NCBI GenBank assembly: GCA_029851415.1
Contig: CM056741.1
Location: forward strand, 176,807,021 to 176,871,020
Direction: 5' to 3'
From: Eretmocerus hayati
Lineage: Eukaryota > Arthropoda > Insecta > Hymenoptera > Aphelinidae
DNA: 64,000 nt
Of this stretch, positions 34,281 to 45,300 are shown one piece after another. The notes under the pieces are model-generated. The model was given only the letters and a program-made list of their open reading frames with translations, searched no databases and had not been told where the DNA came from. The first letter of the stretch is position 1. Every line of letters starts with the position of its first letter. The translations under genes were made by a program, and so were the position numbers.

Positions 34281-34678
34281 GATAACCATACTGAAAACTG
34301 AACTGATACCTCTGACGAGAGGCAAGGTTAAACTCAAGGCCACGAGTCCAAGTGGAAATGTTCATGTAAGTTCAAGGATCAAAAATGGTATTGGGGTAAC
34401 TTCAGGCTCGATCATTTCAGTCTGCAATTTTTTCATTTCGTGAATCACTAGTTTTGTGAAAACTATTTACGATAGGTACGTTGGAAAAGTTTGAAGGAGT
34501 AGGCCTACAAAGGTCCTCGAACGGGCATTTATTGACCAATGGGCCTATAAAAAAAAAAAAACTTGAAAAAATGCAGAAGATTGCAATGGAGAGGAAGTTG
34601 TGAAAGTTCCTTCAGATGATGATAGATTTAATGATATGGTCAACAATTGTTCATCTCCAAATATTTCAGAAATCTTGA
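34281..34678. other. No gene recognised
   Basis: AT-rich sequence with a short A run at about 34549-34561. Nothing else supported. Confidence 0.4.
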
Positions 34679-34906
34679 AATAGTATATTACGCAACAAGT
34701 GCGAATTGCCGAACGAGTGCGAGGAGTTAATATTCACGCACACTTTAAAACTTCTCGCACACCCAGAAGAACACATTTACGAAGCGAGCGTGCGTAAATA
34801 TGTACTTCTAGGTGTGCGAGAAGTTTCGAAGTGTGTGTGAATGTTACTTCTCGCGCGAGTTGGCAACGTGTGCGGAAACTTCTCGCACGTGTTGCGTATA
34901 CTATTT
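34679..34906. mobile_element. Foldback MITE (AATAGTATATTACGCA family)
   Basis: The left end AATAGTATATTACGCAACA is mirrored by TGTTGCGTATACTATT (to 34906). The interior is packed with GTGCGAGAAGT and its reverse complement. Confidence 0.75.
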
Positions 34907-35198
34907 TTTGCAACTGTGCGCGAAGTTGTAATTAAATGCACCACTGTCCGAGCAAGATCATCTTGAGAACGAAGTTTTCAAGAAAGGCCAAATTCAGAGG
35001 GATGACGTGACATCATATTTTGGAACTGTGCGTGAATGAAAATGCATTAGAGCGAGAAGTTACATTTACGCACACTTCACCAGTGCGTAAATGTAAAACT
35101 GTGCGAGAAGTCATTCACGCATTACTTCTCGCACTGTAAATAATGAAGAGAAGTCTCATTTTTTTACAACTTCGCGCACACAGTTGCAAAAATAATAT
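34902..35198. mobile_element. Second foldback MITE, overlapping the first at its edge
   Basis: The left end TATTTTTTGCAACTGTGCGC is mirrored by the right end (GCGCACACAGTTGCAAAAATAATA). The interior again consists of GTGCGAGAAGT/ACTTCTCGCAC motifs and GCGTAAATGTAAA palindromes. It may be the same family inserted next to or into the first copy's end. Confidence 0.7.
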
Positions 35199-35575
35199 AT
35201 ATGATGAATTGGAAGTGGGTGATTTTTATCAATCAAGTAGATAGTATAAAAGACGCAGCATAGCTGTAGTATAAGTATTACTTTTTACTCAGGCTCGGAT
35301 ATGCTAGGACACAAGTATAATTGAGGTTACAAACATTTGATAGCTCAGGGATTTGGATTTGATCTCCGCCCCTGACGGATCTCTTTGAATTCTACGTCAC
35401 AAGCATCAAATTAGTATTTCTCAATGTTAATGTTCGGCCAGTCATCAAGTTAAAATTGACAAAATTCATAGCGAAGTCTGCTCATATCTTTGTGAAGGGT
35501 TACAGAGCTCGTATATTCCTTCCCACGGATGAATAAATTAATGAGGAAACGATAAATATTAGATACAGAGCTCCA
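35199..35575. other. SPH2 downstream region, no gene recognised
   Basis: 3' flank of SPH2 on the minus strand. No AATAAA close to the stop codon was found on that strand. Confidence 0.4.
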
Positions 35576-36690
35576 CTAGGCATATATGATTGACAGGATC
35601 CACTCGTGGTAGTAAGCAGGACTCCCAGAAATTTGCATATCTGGTTCATCGTGGCAAGAAGGTCCTCCAAATCTTCTAGAGACAATACCAATGACTTTTG
35701 GAGGATAGTACGAGTTATTCCAAAATAACGGTGCTCCCACGTCGAGATGACATGTCTTACTCTCCTTTGAAATCAAGAATCCACTACACACCTTACGGTT
35801 CATGTAATCTTTCGTGAGATTCAGAGCTCTTTCACAGAAAGAATTTTCAAGAACAGGTACGGAAAAGCCATGTAAAAGTCCAGTTTTGAATCCACCTTGA
35901 ACCTCGCCCCATCCGCTAATTCTTACAATTTTGCCTACGGCAGGTGAAACATGGCCAGTGTTCAAAACCTGACGAGTTTCATCTAGTACAAAACTTGGCT
36001 GACTTCAATCACTGCTACATCATCCCTTACGTAACCATTTTCTAGGATTCTGAAGTCAGGGTGAAGATGGATACGGGTCACGTAATGCTCGCTTCCGCCG
36101 ACTTGTCGAACGTTTGTACCAGCTCTGACAGTGAGTGTTGAAGGTGATTCGTCGTAAACGCATCTGCCAGCGGTTAGAACGTGACGTTTGCCAATTATGC
36201 TTCCACTGCATGAATGGATGCCTAAGGATTGAAGGGAAACTTGGTAAGGCGCTTCCACTATGCGGACTGGGTTGGCTTTTTGGAGACGATTCGATGATCG
36301 GATGTTGATATCTAGATCGGTCGATCCAGCTGAAATCGAGTTTACTCATTATTATGGGTCGTTTCATGTTCCAGTTCAGGCGCGATATGGTTTGCATCCA
36401 AAACCATTCAACTTACAACTAATATCTTGAAAGCCCCTTTTTGATTTGATGACATGAATTCGATTTTGACGGGAATAACAAAATTGTAAAGAGTAAAACT
36501 TTTTGTGACTCGTGTACCAAGGTTTATAATACAAATTTCAGAGAATAGATATCTGATAGGTATGATAATCTGCAAAGTCCGTTGGGGGTCTCATCACTTG
36601 GAATACATTATTGCAAAGATCCCCGATGAAAAGAAACTTACCACAAATAGTGCTCAAAAGAGCAGAAACAACAAAGCTTCTTAAATGCAT
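35576..36690 (-). pseudogene. SPH2: serine protease homologue paralogue with a frameshift
   Basis: Exon 1 (36690-36642) encodes a short signal peptide (MHLRSFVVSALLSTIC) and ends in phase 1 at TGTG|GTAAGT. Exon 2 starts at 36329 after TTTCAG. The S1 fold follows SPH1 closely: PYQVSLQSLG, AGRC in place of AAHC (His to Arg), RDDVAVIEV (Asp kept), ISGWGEVQGGF, and LDVGAP in place of GDSGGP (Ser to Val, Gly to Ala). A single-base loss near 36000-35995 moves the frame between EVS and the LDETRQ motif that SPH1 also has. The rest is open to the stop at 35576. It lacks SPH1's Thr/Ser/Pro tail. Both active-site replacements show a dead-enzyme lineage before the frameshift. The frameshift could be an assembly error, in which case this is a working gene. 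Confidence 0.82.
36330..36641 (-). other. SPH2 intron 1
   Basis: Phase-1 intron of 312 bp (GTAAGT at 36641, TTTCAG ending at 36330), homologous in position to the SPH1 intron. Confidence 0.75.
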
Positions 36691-36792
36691 TTTGATTCCA
36701 AACTAGTCTCGCTGCGGAAGACCCCACAACTGTTGCACAGAGTGAGATAGTTACATGTTTTATCCACAATATTCTTGCAAATCGATACGGAA

Positions 36793-36812
36793 TGATAAAA
36801 TTGATAACATCT
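36793..36812 (-). promoter_or_regulatory. GATA-like block upstream of SPH2
   Basis: TGATAAAATTGATAACATCT on the plus strand differs by one base from 25840-25859 upstream of SPH1 and lies at a similar distance from the ATG (103 versus 122 bp). No TATA box equivalent to that of SPH1 is seen. Confidence 0.5.
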
Positions 36813-37136
36813 GCGGGGGAAGAACATAGTTAAGTGCATCTGACAGACCAACTCGAGTAGTCCCCGAGTCAATTTGTTATCAACAGATAAACTTAACAAT
36901 GAGGAAACTTGATCGAAACAGATTTGGATCAATCAAACTTGCACATGTTCCTCTACAGTCCGACTCACAAGGAGAGCGTCAGGTCTGCGGAACACGGATC
37001 GCGATGAAACTTTGGAAATCATCTTGTTTCGATGAGAAATGAAGGTATCACCAAAGGTTAAGTCCAATGGGCCTCCTATCCCGAGATACAGCTATGAATT
37101 AGCATTGCCTATGTAGGCCCATATCAAAATGACCCA
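36813..37136. other. No gene recognised
   Basis: Upstream flank of SPH2. Nothing else supported. Confidence 0.4.
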
Positions 37137-37371
37137 TACCGTCAAATTGGGTAACTTTGGTACAGTGGGTGCAACTTTGGTACACCCCTGAAAAATGACT
37201 TGCAGAGCTGCGTTCTCAAGTTGAACTTTGTAGCCCGTCAATCGAAAGCTGAAACTGTAAGCTTGAGATTGACTACTAATAGAAGTGGGTTTTGTCAATG
37301 TATGTTGAGATGCCGAGCCAGAGAAAATAAAAAGTAACAAAATCGTACCAAATTTACCCAATTTGACGGTA
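37137..37371. mobile_element. 235-bp TA-flanked MITE
   Basis: Inverted ends TACCGTCAAATTGGGTAA (continuing (C/A)TTTGGTAC) match with one mismatch in 26 bp. The terminal TA at both ends suits a Tc1/mariner-type target. Its TACCCAA/TTGGGTA motif recalls the AGGTAARTGTACCCAACT family but the ends differ. Confidence 0.75.
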
Positions 37372-38398
37372 TACAATCTGTTACAGAAGGTGTGTAAACA
37401 ATGTAACCGGGGGGCTAGTAAAAAATTGTGAATTTTATTCGTGCATTCCAAATCTTTTGTAAACCCTAGTGGTTTTTGTAACTCTTACGCAAACCATGGA
37501 ATTTTAGTGTAAGGCTAGACGTATAATAATTAGTAATCTTCTGCTGTACAGTTTCGCGTACGCGAGGCTGGACCTTGCGCGCGCGAGGATCTCTATCCGG
37601 CAGCGCGCTGATTCACGTACGCGAAAACAGGGATCCCTCGCGCACGCAATTTAAAAATTTTAAATTTCAAATTTTAAAACTCGTACCCTCGTAATTGTTA
37701 TGATGAAGTCAAGCAGACGATAGTAAATGTTGAGGCTAATTGTTAACATTCAGCACGTCTTAGATCTGCAACCCTACCCCTCAAAAAAAAAAAAAATCTG
37801 GCGCTCTGGTCAGATGGAGCCATTTCGGCGCCATATTGCCACAACTTTCGGTATACCGCTGGCGGTGACACGTGCGGCGTTTTCAGTGTGTTTGAATAGT
37901 CCATCTTTACTGTGTGTCTCGTTTCTTGCGGAACGCTTTAGATTTTCTTATAATCGTTTCTGTTCCTCCGCGTTCCGGTATGCTTATCTCGAGTTGCTTT
38001 GTCGATTGTATCTCTTGGCGCCTTGATTGGTGTATGTGGGGGGCTGATGATTCCGCCTCTGTCTAGTTCCACTCTCTACTGTGGCAGTCTATTCACCACC
38101 TCGTTTTAGTCGACTCCCAAGTGTCCTGGGACCTAGGAGGGGCTGGCGAAACAGTCACGGATTCACTACAGAACTTCTGAATCTATCGGCCAGCCGAAAG
38201 TTCTGTGGCGAAAACGAGGTCGGCACGCAGTTTTTGTTTACAATCGACCAATATTGACACACTGACTACAAATATTTAATTTTCGGCCTGAAAGTCCGGG
38301 TCAATTTCTTTTATTAACAAAATAATGCAAAACTAATGGTTTTTGCGCTTAAGTAGAGAAATTTTGGTCGGAGAGGAAATTTTCACAAACAAAAAAAG
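37372..38398. other. No gene recognised; CpG-rich hairpin
   Basis: TTTCGCGTACG (37551-37561) and CGTACGCGAAA (about 37616-37626) can pair across a GC-rich loop. A 13-A run lies near 37785. The following stretch to 38240 is GC-richer but has no supported frame. Confidence 0.4.
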
Positions 38399-39089
38399 TT
38401 AGCAACTCGCCCACGATTCTCGGAGGATTCCCTCGATGATGACTGCAAATGCATCTCTTGAGAGCCGCTTCTCGATGAACATCTCAACCTCCTCGCGTTC
38501 CTCCTGGACCTGTCCGTAGAGTTTGGCCTTCAAGCAGATACGAATGTGACTGAAATTGTAGCGGACCACGAGCAGTTCCCGGGCTTGCGCCAGTGAAGGG
38601 CCAAGTTCTTGTAACAGGTCTACCATTTGGCGGCGTCGTCCTTCAGAGAACGCTCGACTATTTGAAACTTGAATGCTTCGTGGGTTGCCATGCACCTGTC
38701 CTCGCACTTCTGGATGAAGCGTACGGAATCTTCATGCTCGACTCCGGAGTATTCGGGTCACGTCAGGGGTGCTCCAGCCGGAAGACGTCCCGCAGCTAGT
38801 CCATGACTCCGGATGGATGAGGTATGTGGTCGTCCACCTGGACAACTGCAGGGTCTGGCATCGCTTGGTTTTCCAGTGGCGCGAGCACTCCGGCGTTAGC
38901 CTCCTCGACGAGGTTGGCCTGCTCGTCTCCGTCGGGTACGTCCGGTGACGATTCCGAGAAATTGGCTGCGACGAGCTCATTTTCGAGTTGTCGTCGCTCT
39001 GAGGCGTCAGCCATCTCGGGCTGGCGAAACGCGTCGGCGCGCTGTCCCCGGGGTCCGCAGAATTCTGCAGCGCTCGATGTCATGGGCAA
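38399..39089 (-). pseudogene. Degraded retrotransposon gag-like relic
   Basis: The minus strand of this GC-rich block reads in pieces across frames. First comes an acidic Pro-rich stretch (39089-38796, e.g. SSPDVPDGDEQANLVEEA). Next is a segment with EDSVRFIQKCEDRC and LKDDAAKW (about 38745-38635), resembling the LTR-retrotransposon capsid pattern with LKDDA..W. Then follows RYNFSHIRICLKAKLYGQ and a Glu-rich helix ending at 38399. At least two frame changes and a stop after AAKW separate them. No protease, RT or LTRs are found nearby. Assignment to Ty3/Gypsy- or Pao-type gag is by pattern only; a domesticated or unrelated gene fragment is possible. Confidence 0.45.
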
Positions 39090-39548
39090 ACGCTCGAGGA
39101 AAGCGTGTGTTGGTCGGATGGTTGGGTGCCACTGGATCTTTCAACACTCCCAGAAGTGCAGTTGACAGTGCGCTTCGTTGACCTGGCCGGAGGCGGCGTG
39201 TTCTGGAGACTGATCATCGGGAAGCGGGTATATGCACATCCCTGGGTGTTGTCGGGTTGTGCAATCGTCCCGACCCACGTTGGGTGCCAAGATCAACGAT
39301 GGTGGCACCACGGACACCTGGCGATACTGATGAGCCGCGATGTGGTGCGTGCTCGGTTAATTGGAACCCTGGTTGGTGTTCCTGTCGAACGTGCTCTGAC
39401 CGCGATGCCAGAGCGAAATGCTTTTAAAATGAGAAATTTTTCGGATAGGTCAACAATTTTGCTTTTCATGCCTCCAAGCTTACTAGTTGGTATAATGAAG
39501 CTCGCAAGAGGAGTTGTTTGCGGGTGTTGAAGTTACGCCTTGTAACTA
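39090..39548. other. No gene recognised
   Basis: Moderately GC-rich. The 141-codon plus frame at 39105-39530 has no recognisable domain and is probably a composition effect of the adjoining relic. Confidence 0.35.
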
Positions 39549-39880
39549 ACAAGGGGAGGACCCGACCTTTGGATCACCAATCCTTTCCAAAATTTTTTTA
39601 ACAGTTTGGTGTCACCTAGAATGTGAAGGATCCAGAGTAACTCCGTCAAATGGGCCTTCTGTCCAGAGCTACAAACAAAAATGTTCGCGTTGCCAGTATA
39701 CCTATATATATCACTTTTTAACATGGGCCTATATGGGCAATGTTAATATCATGGGCTGTAACTCTGAACAGGAGGCCCATTTGACGGAGTTACTCTGGAT
39801 TCTTCATATTCTAGGTAATACGAAACTGTAAAAATTTTTGGACAAGATTGGTGATCCAAAGGTCTGGTCCTCCCCTTGTA
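39549..39880. mobile_element. Foldback MITE with arms of about 130 bp
   Basis: ACAAGGGGAGGACC at the left is mirrored by GGTCCTCCCCTTGT at the right. The arms continue through CTTTGGATCACCAATC and ACTCCGTCAAATGGGCC. The centre has two copies of GGGC-TATATGGGC-type sequence. Non-coding. Confidence 0.85.
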
Positions 39881-40288
39881 AGTGTACCCATTAATGATTC
39901 GATTACAGGTGCTCCTATATTGTGAGAGCACGAGGACAACTTCTTTTCACACAGTATGATCATATGTACTATCTTGTGTTCCAATTCATATATCGAGTTC
40001 TTATAATATTCATAGTTATACAAGATTGTCACTCAGAGAAAGTCGAGGTCTCGAAAATATTGCACTCTCTCGGAATGCAAATGAAGCAATAAGAGCGTTT
40101 TTAGTTTCTAAGGGAGGAGAAGGTTAGGCTTCAAGATAACCTGTTCTCTAATGATTGTAAAGCCTAAACAAGGCACTCCATCAAGCAGAAATAATAAAAA
40201 ACTTGATTCAGACAAGATCGCCTGTATGCAGTCGCTACTCACAGAATTTTCTACGTTTTTTTGGAGTTTTTTCTTCATATGCGTTTAC
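39881..40288. other. No gene recognised
   Basis: Spacer between the foldback MITE and the hAT element. Nothing supported. Confidence 0.4.
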
Positions 40289-40679
40289 TAGGGCTGCCGC
40301 AAGACTCGAGACCAGCCTCGGTCTCGGCACCGAGACTCTCGGAAACCGAGGCCGATACTCGATACCGATCCTGGCATCTACTTCCCGAGGCCGATATCGA
40401 GCCCTTACATCATCCGCCTCGGCCTCGGTCGAGCCTGTCTCGATCAGTCTCGCGAGACTCTCGGTCTCGTTCATTAGAACCATCATGAATTCAAAAATAG
40501 GTAGTATATAGTTGACTTGAATAAGAAAATGTCCAATACACGGAAAATTTGCATTTAATTCAGTCGATACAATCAAAATTCTGTTCATTGTTATTCATGA
40601 ACCGAAATATTTTATTAAACTCTACAAAGGAAATGAAATACCGTAACAACTAATCTGATCATATCTCACAAATTAATTT

Positions 40680-42147
40680 TCAAAGAGAAAATTTCATCCA
40701 TGAACCGATGCATAGCTCTGCGCGAAGAGGCTCGGAACCGAGAGAGCATCTATAATCACGGCCGATCAAGCCGGCTCTGGAAAATAATCTTTCTACAGGT
40801 ACAGAACTCGGCATGATACAAAGAAAATCACGAGCCATCTTCGCTAATGTTGGATAAAAAGTCTCATGAATCTTCCACCGCTCTAAGATGTTAGTATCCT
40901 CAATAGCTCGAGGAGCCTCTAAATATTTGTTCAACTCTGATTTCCAACTTTCGATAGGGACTTTTTTGGAAAACAAAGACGTCAAATTCAAAAGTTTCCT
41001 TGCAATTGAGGGGTTGGGTGGAAAAAGGGCGTAATTGCAGAACGGTCATTTTGAGAAAATCAATGAAAACTTGATAAAAACCGCTACAGACATAATTGGA
41101 CGAGTTGGCCTGACCTATTTCGAAGGAGATAGCATTCTCGAAATAGCCCAACCCGAGCCGAGGGATGAATTTTGATTTTGAGCTCTTTTCAGCAATTTCA
41201 GAAAATGCAATTACATCCTTTTTCCGAATACAGGGTCAGATTTTGGTCTTTCTTCCTCACAAAAAGTGGAATTAAATCTCGCTATCAAGTCCAATCGTCT
41301 CCAAATTTTTTGAGAGTGTTCCTGGACATGTTTTGAAAGACATTTGATTGGTGGGGGGTGGTTCGTCTCACGCTCCACGGTTCTATCGACATGAAAAGCT
41401 TCCATCAGTCTTGTGAACATGACGAGAAATTTTTTTCACTAGGGAATGGTAAAAACACTCAATTTGAAGGTAAAACAACATGTTTTCATAGTGATATCAG
41501 GTGGAAAAGCATTTCCAGGCTCTGGAGAATTTTTATAAAATCTTTCCTCGGTAATTAAGCCCTTTTTCCAGATCCACCCTCACTTACGCCCTGTTACAGA
41601 GTGATTACGCCCTTTTAAATCTTCTCAGTCAGGTACTTAAGCTCTTTTTCCAAATCCTGTTGGGCTGAGCAAAAAATTAAGCCCTACTTTTGAAATGTTA
41701 ATACAGCAGTTACGCACTTTTAACAGTTTATCATAGCAGTTACGCCCTTTCAACATTCTAACATCGCACTTACGCCCTTTTATCGTGCAGATGGAAGGAC
41801 GTAATGGCGGTTACGCCCTTTTATCTGCCAGACGGTTTTTGGGGTCTTACGAAAAACGGATTTCGGGGGGTGGTAGACTTTGGTATAGGCGCTCAAAAAA
41901 AGCGATGTCCGGAAAAAGGGCATAATGGTGGTTACGCCCTTTTTCCACCTACCCCCTCAATTGGTGTGACTGATTGCTTCGGCTCAGATTCAAACTTAAT
42001 CGAATTAACATTAAAGTATTTGTTCTCAAGAATCTTTTCAGATTTCTTGCAATTTTCGTCTTTCAAATTTTTCCCCCAATCGCTACAATCAAAAGTAGAT
42101 ATCTTGAATCGAGGGTCAAGAATCAATGAGACTACATATAAATCCAA
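40680..42147 (-). pseudogene. hAT transposase C-terminal fragment, split by nested element
   Basis: The upstream piece (42147-41964) reads VSLILDPRFKISTF, the conserved LDPRFK block of hAT transposases. The downstream piece (41002-40680) carries the hAT dimerisation domain: NKYLEAPRA, ILERWKIHETFYPTLAKMAR, FLCIMPSSVPVERLFSRAG and RCSLGSEPLRAEL. The two pieces rejoin in the same frame once the nested element and one CAATTG copy are removed. The N-terminal BED finger and catalytic region are missing. The protein would have cut and joined the element's ends; this copy is dead. Confidence 0.88.
41003..41963. mobile_element. Nested non-autonomous DNA element, 961 bp
   Basis: Flanked by CAATTG on both sides (41003-41008, 41958-41963), which I read as a 6-bp target duplication because the hAT frame rejoins exactly when one copy is removed. 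Inverted ends: AGGGG(T/G)T(G/A)GGTGGAAAAA then GGGCGTAA. The right half repeats TTACGCCCTTTT about seven times. No coding domain; superfamily unknown. Confidence 0.75.
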
Positions 42148-42356
42148 TTACATTTCTTGTAATGCTTTAATCATCCTCATGCTCACTGCGCCTCTTCTGC
42201 ACGGAATCGCGCGTCAGAAAGATCAACGGTCTCGGCCGAGACCGAGACTCAATTTTCCGAATTTCCGAGACCACGATATCGAGAGTAGCAAAGATCTTCC
42301 GAGGCCGAGGCCGAGCCTCGCAAAGTCTCGGAAAGTCTCGTCTGGCGGCAGCCCTA

Positions 42357-45300
42357 TGCGCTTACTATACGAATTTCCGGCTCACTCGGGAGTATATGAC
42401 CGGTCAACATGTTGATACAAATGTTGGATAGCATTCAACAGCAATAAGAAGTTTCTTTCCGAGCCGTAGCTGAAAGTTTCCGAGCCGAAAATTCACTATT
42501 TTTAGCAATTTTGGCTCTCAAGCATTTTTCAGGCAAGTCCGAGGTATTTGAGCCAATAAGGGGTTGGCAATAAAAAGAGTACCTCTCAATGATGAACTCA
42601 GAATAAATTTCCCTAAGCGAGGATTCATTTTTTAAAATTCGCTGTCCAGTTCAAAATCTCAATCCAAATTGAAACATAGAATATCCCAATCTTGGTTACC
42701 ATCTTTCCCCCACAAGGGCGGTCCCACAGACCGACTGCAGGGGGCGATTTTGACTTTGGGGGGGGGGGGGGTTGTCCAATGCAAAAATCCAAGTCACGCG
42801 CCCCCAAAAACATTCTTTACAATCTTATTTTTCAGTCTCAGACTCCTCTCCACCAGATAGCAGAATTTTCTTATGACAAGGTCATTGAACATCTGATTAT
42901 ATAGTAAGCCTCTAATAAGGTGGGTTACCATGCAGAAGCAGGGAAGGTTTTCTCAGTTCGATGAACAGTGATATCATATCTCGAGGCAGTAAGAGAGTCA
43001 GTATAGTAACTTGGAGTATTGATCAAACTTGGTGGTGGTGCCACCGACCTACCCGTTGATGGTCTCCTCGTCGTATACGTCGCACACTGTATATCGTATA
43101 CTCTTGCAAGCTGTGAGCCCTCTCCCTCACTGCTGACCCATTTGGCGGTCTGCCCCCTTATTTGCCCCCTGCCAATGTCTATCGATCGTATGTATATCTA
43201 GTTCTTATAAAGCTTGAGCTTGGGGAGCTTTGTGAGCTTACATGAACTGATCTTTCATTGCTTGAGAGAGTGATGAAGATTTTGGAAGTATATTTGCGTT
43301 GTTTTGTGGATATTTTTGGAGGTTTTGGAGAATCAAGGGTATTTTAATGATTGCTTGTTGTTGAGGGCGGGAGACTTGAAAGTTTGAACAAAATTAGAAT
43401 GATGATTAGTATGGTTTTGGATTCCAGTTGTGGCTTAGTTGACGCTCAACCAATCAGAATCATACAAATTGACACCTCAGAATATTTAAAAAACTGTGGA
43501 TGTCCGCTGACTCACAGCTATTTGGAAGAATGGAGTATTTATTTCAGTTCCTCATAATTTCTATGATGGTGTTACATTACAAATGTGTTCGAGTTTATTA
43601 CCGAATTTTCACGGTTACCATTGTCCCTTGAAAGAAAGGTCGGATTTAAAGGACTCATGAATCACGCGTCTTTTAGTTTCGAGCGAAAAACCTGACACAT
43701 TTTGAGATTAAGCGGAGGTCTTATCAAAGTTATAGAATATTCCACGATTGGAAGGTTTTGAATATAAACAGAACTTCAATCTGGCATAATTCATATGAGT
43801 TTCCATAGCTTTGAAACTATTCTCAGACAATCCCAAAAACTACTTATGATATTCGACTACCCTGCTTTTTTTCTGTACATTTACAAAAATAGCTGACACG
43901 GCTCGGTCATCTGTCAATGTTTTGGAATCATTCATTCCTCATCAGAGGACCCTCAAATGTTCGATACATACAATATGGCAGATCCATCGAAAAAAAATCG
44001 AGCGATAAAACTTTCTAAAGTGATCAGCACAATCTAGACATTTTTCTCGCAAAAATCTCCTTCTTATCACTCAAAATCTCCAATAGAAAAATGAAAATCG
44101 TATTCAATCTATCAAAAACTTGACTCATTCGAAAAAAAAAATTACCCCCACGCTATAAAGCAAACTCCATCACATAAAAGTTATCAGATCCGTCCAGTCG
44201 TCCAAAGCGCTCGTTCCAGAGCGTCGTAAAAATCATATCGTCTGGAAATCGGAGCACCGCTTGCAATATATCAAGCCAAAATCCTCTTCAGTTTATATTG
44301 CTATATAGAATATCTACAGTGTATAAAGTAAAGTAGAGCAGGGTTTCGTCGTCGTAGTTTTAAGCGACTCTCGAGAGCTTTCGGCAAATGTGTCGCGCGT
44401 TGCATTGCTTTTGCTGCATCAAGAACTTTAGGATCAATACTTGTGCTTGCGTTCCATGTATTACTTTGACCGATTTTTGTGAGCTTGCAAGAAATTGGAG
44501 ATTAAGATTTTGCTAAAATTTGCAGGCAAGGGTGGCGGGTAGATTATAGATTTTTGCTCGTTGAGAAGAATTCATGGAATTTTACGACTCTGAAATTCTT
44601 GAATCTTTGGTGTTGGAATACTTATTCTATTGCAACATCAGAGCTTTAGATTTATTCGAATCTTGAGAAGAATATTCAGGTTGATGGACGTGCGACTTTG
44701 ATTATTCTCTTTTCGGCTAATGCAAGTTTGGAAGATTTCAGGTGTTTCACGTAAGTATTGTACGAACAGAGTTAATTATTCGCTGTTAATTTTGTGAACT
44801 TTATAAATCTCAACATTTCTCGAATCGGTGGTAATAATTTGATCCACCAGCTTTTTTACAATAAATTATCTGCAAATTGGAATTTTGTTTGTTAAGGTTG
44901 TTTCATTGCTTTAGTTTGTGCACTAGATGATACCCTCTAGAAAACTGTATTTCTCAATGTTTTAATTTTCCATTATAGAAGTAAAGGAACTGAAGTTCTT
45001 ACCAGTGATACCAGATATTTTTCTAGGTAACAACTGTCTTGTCGAATTCAAAATTCGAATGAGATGTTTACAAAAATGTTATATAACCCATAACCCAGTC
45101 GATGCAATAAAATAATAGAATCTTGAATTTTCCCTCACTGACCCGCCGGAATTGTTATAAAAAAAGCATAATAACGAACTCATCAAAATAGTCCGACCTC
45201 ATTTTCATTCAAAATTCGCAGCACCTCTTCACATCTCATCGATCAAATATCTACCAACCATTCAATCCAGCAAACACTATACTACCTCTTAACGAACCAA

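Larger units (their letters stand above)
40289..42356. mobile_element. Deleted hAT transposon containing a nested insertion
   Basis: Ends read TAGGGCTGCCGC(A/C)AGAC in inverted orientation (40289 and 42356). A flanking direct repeat TGCG(T/C)TTAC at 40280-40288 and 42357-42365 is close to the 8-bp hAT target duplication. Subterminal regions at both ends are dense in CTCGG/CCGAG motifs, typical transposase-binding clutter. After subtracting the nested element only about 1.1 kb of hAT remains, encoding the C-terminal transposase, so this copy cannot move on its own. Confidence 0.85.

Noticed and set aside
35980..36001. Micro-intron (GTCAGC...CTAG, about 21 nt) that would bridge the SPH2 frameshift
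   Set aside because: Far too short for a spliceosomal intron; a one-base deletion is simpler.
41804..42415. 203-codon plus-strand open frame
   Set aside because: Antisense to the hAT transposase and spanning the boundary of the nested element.
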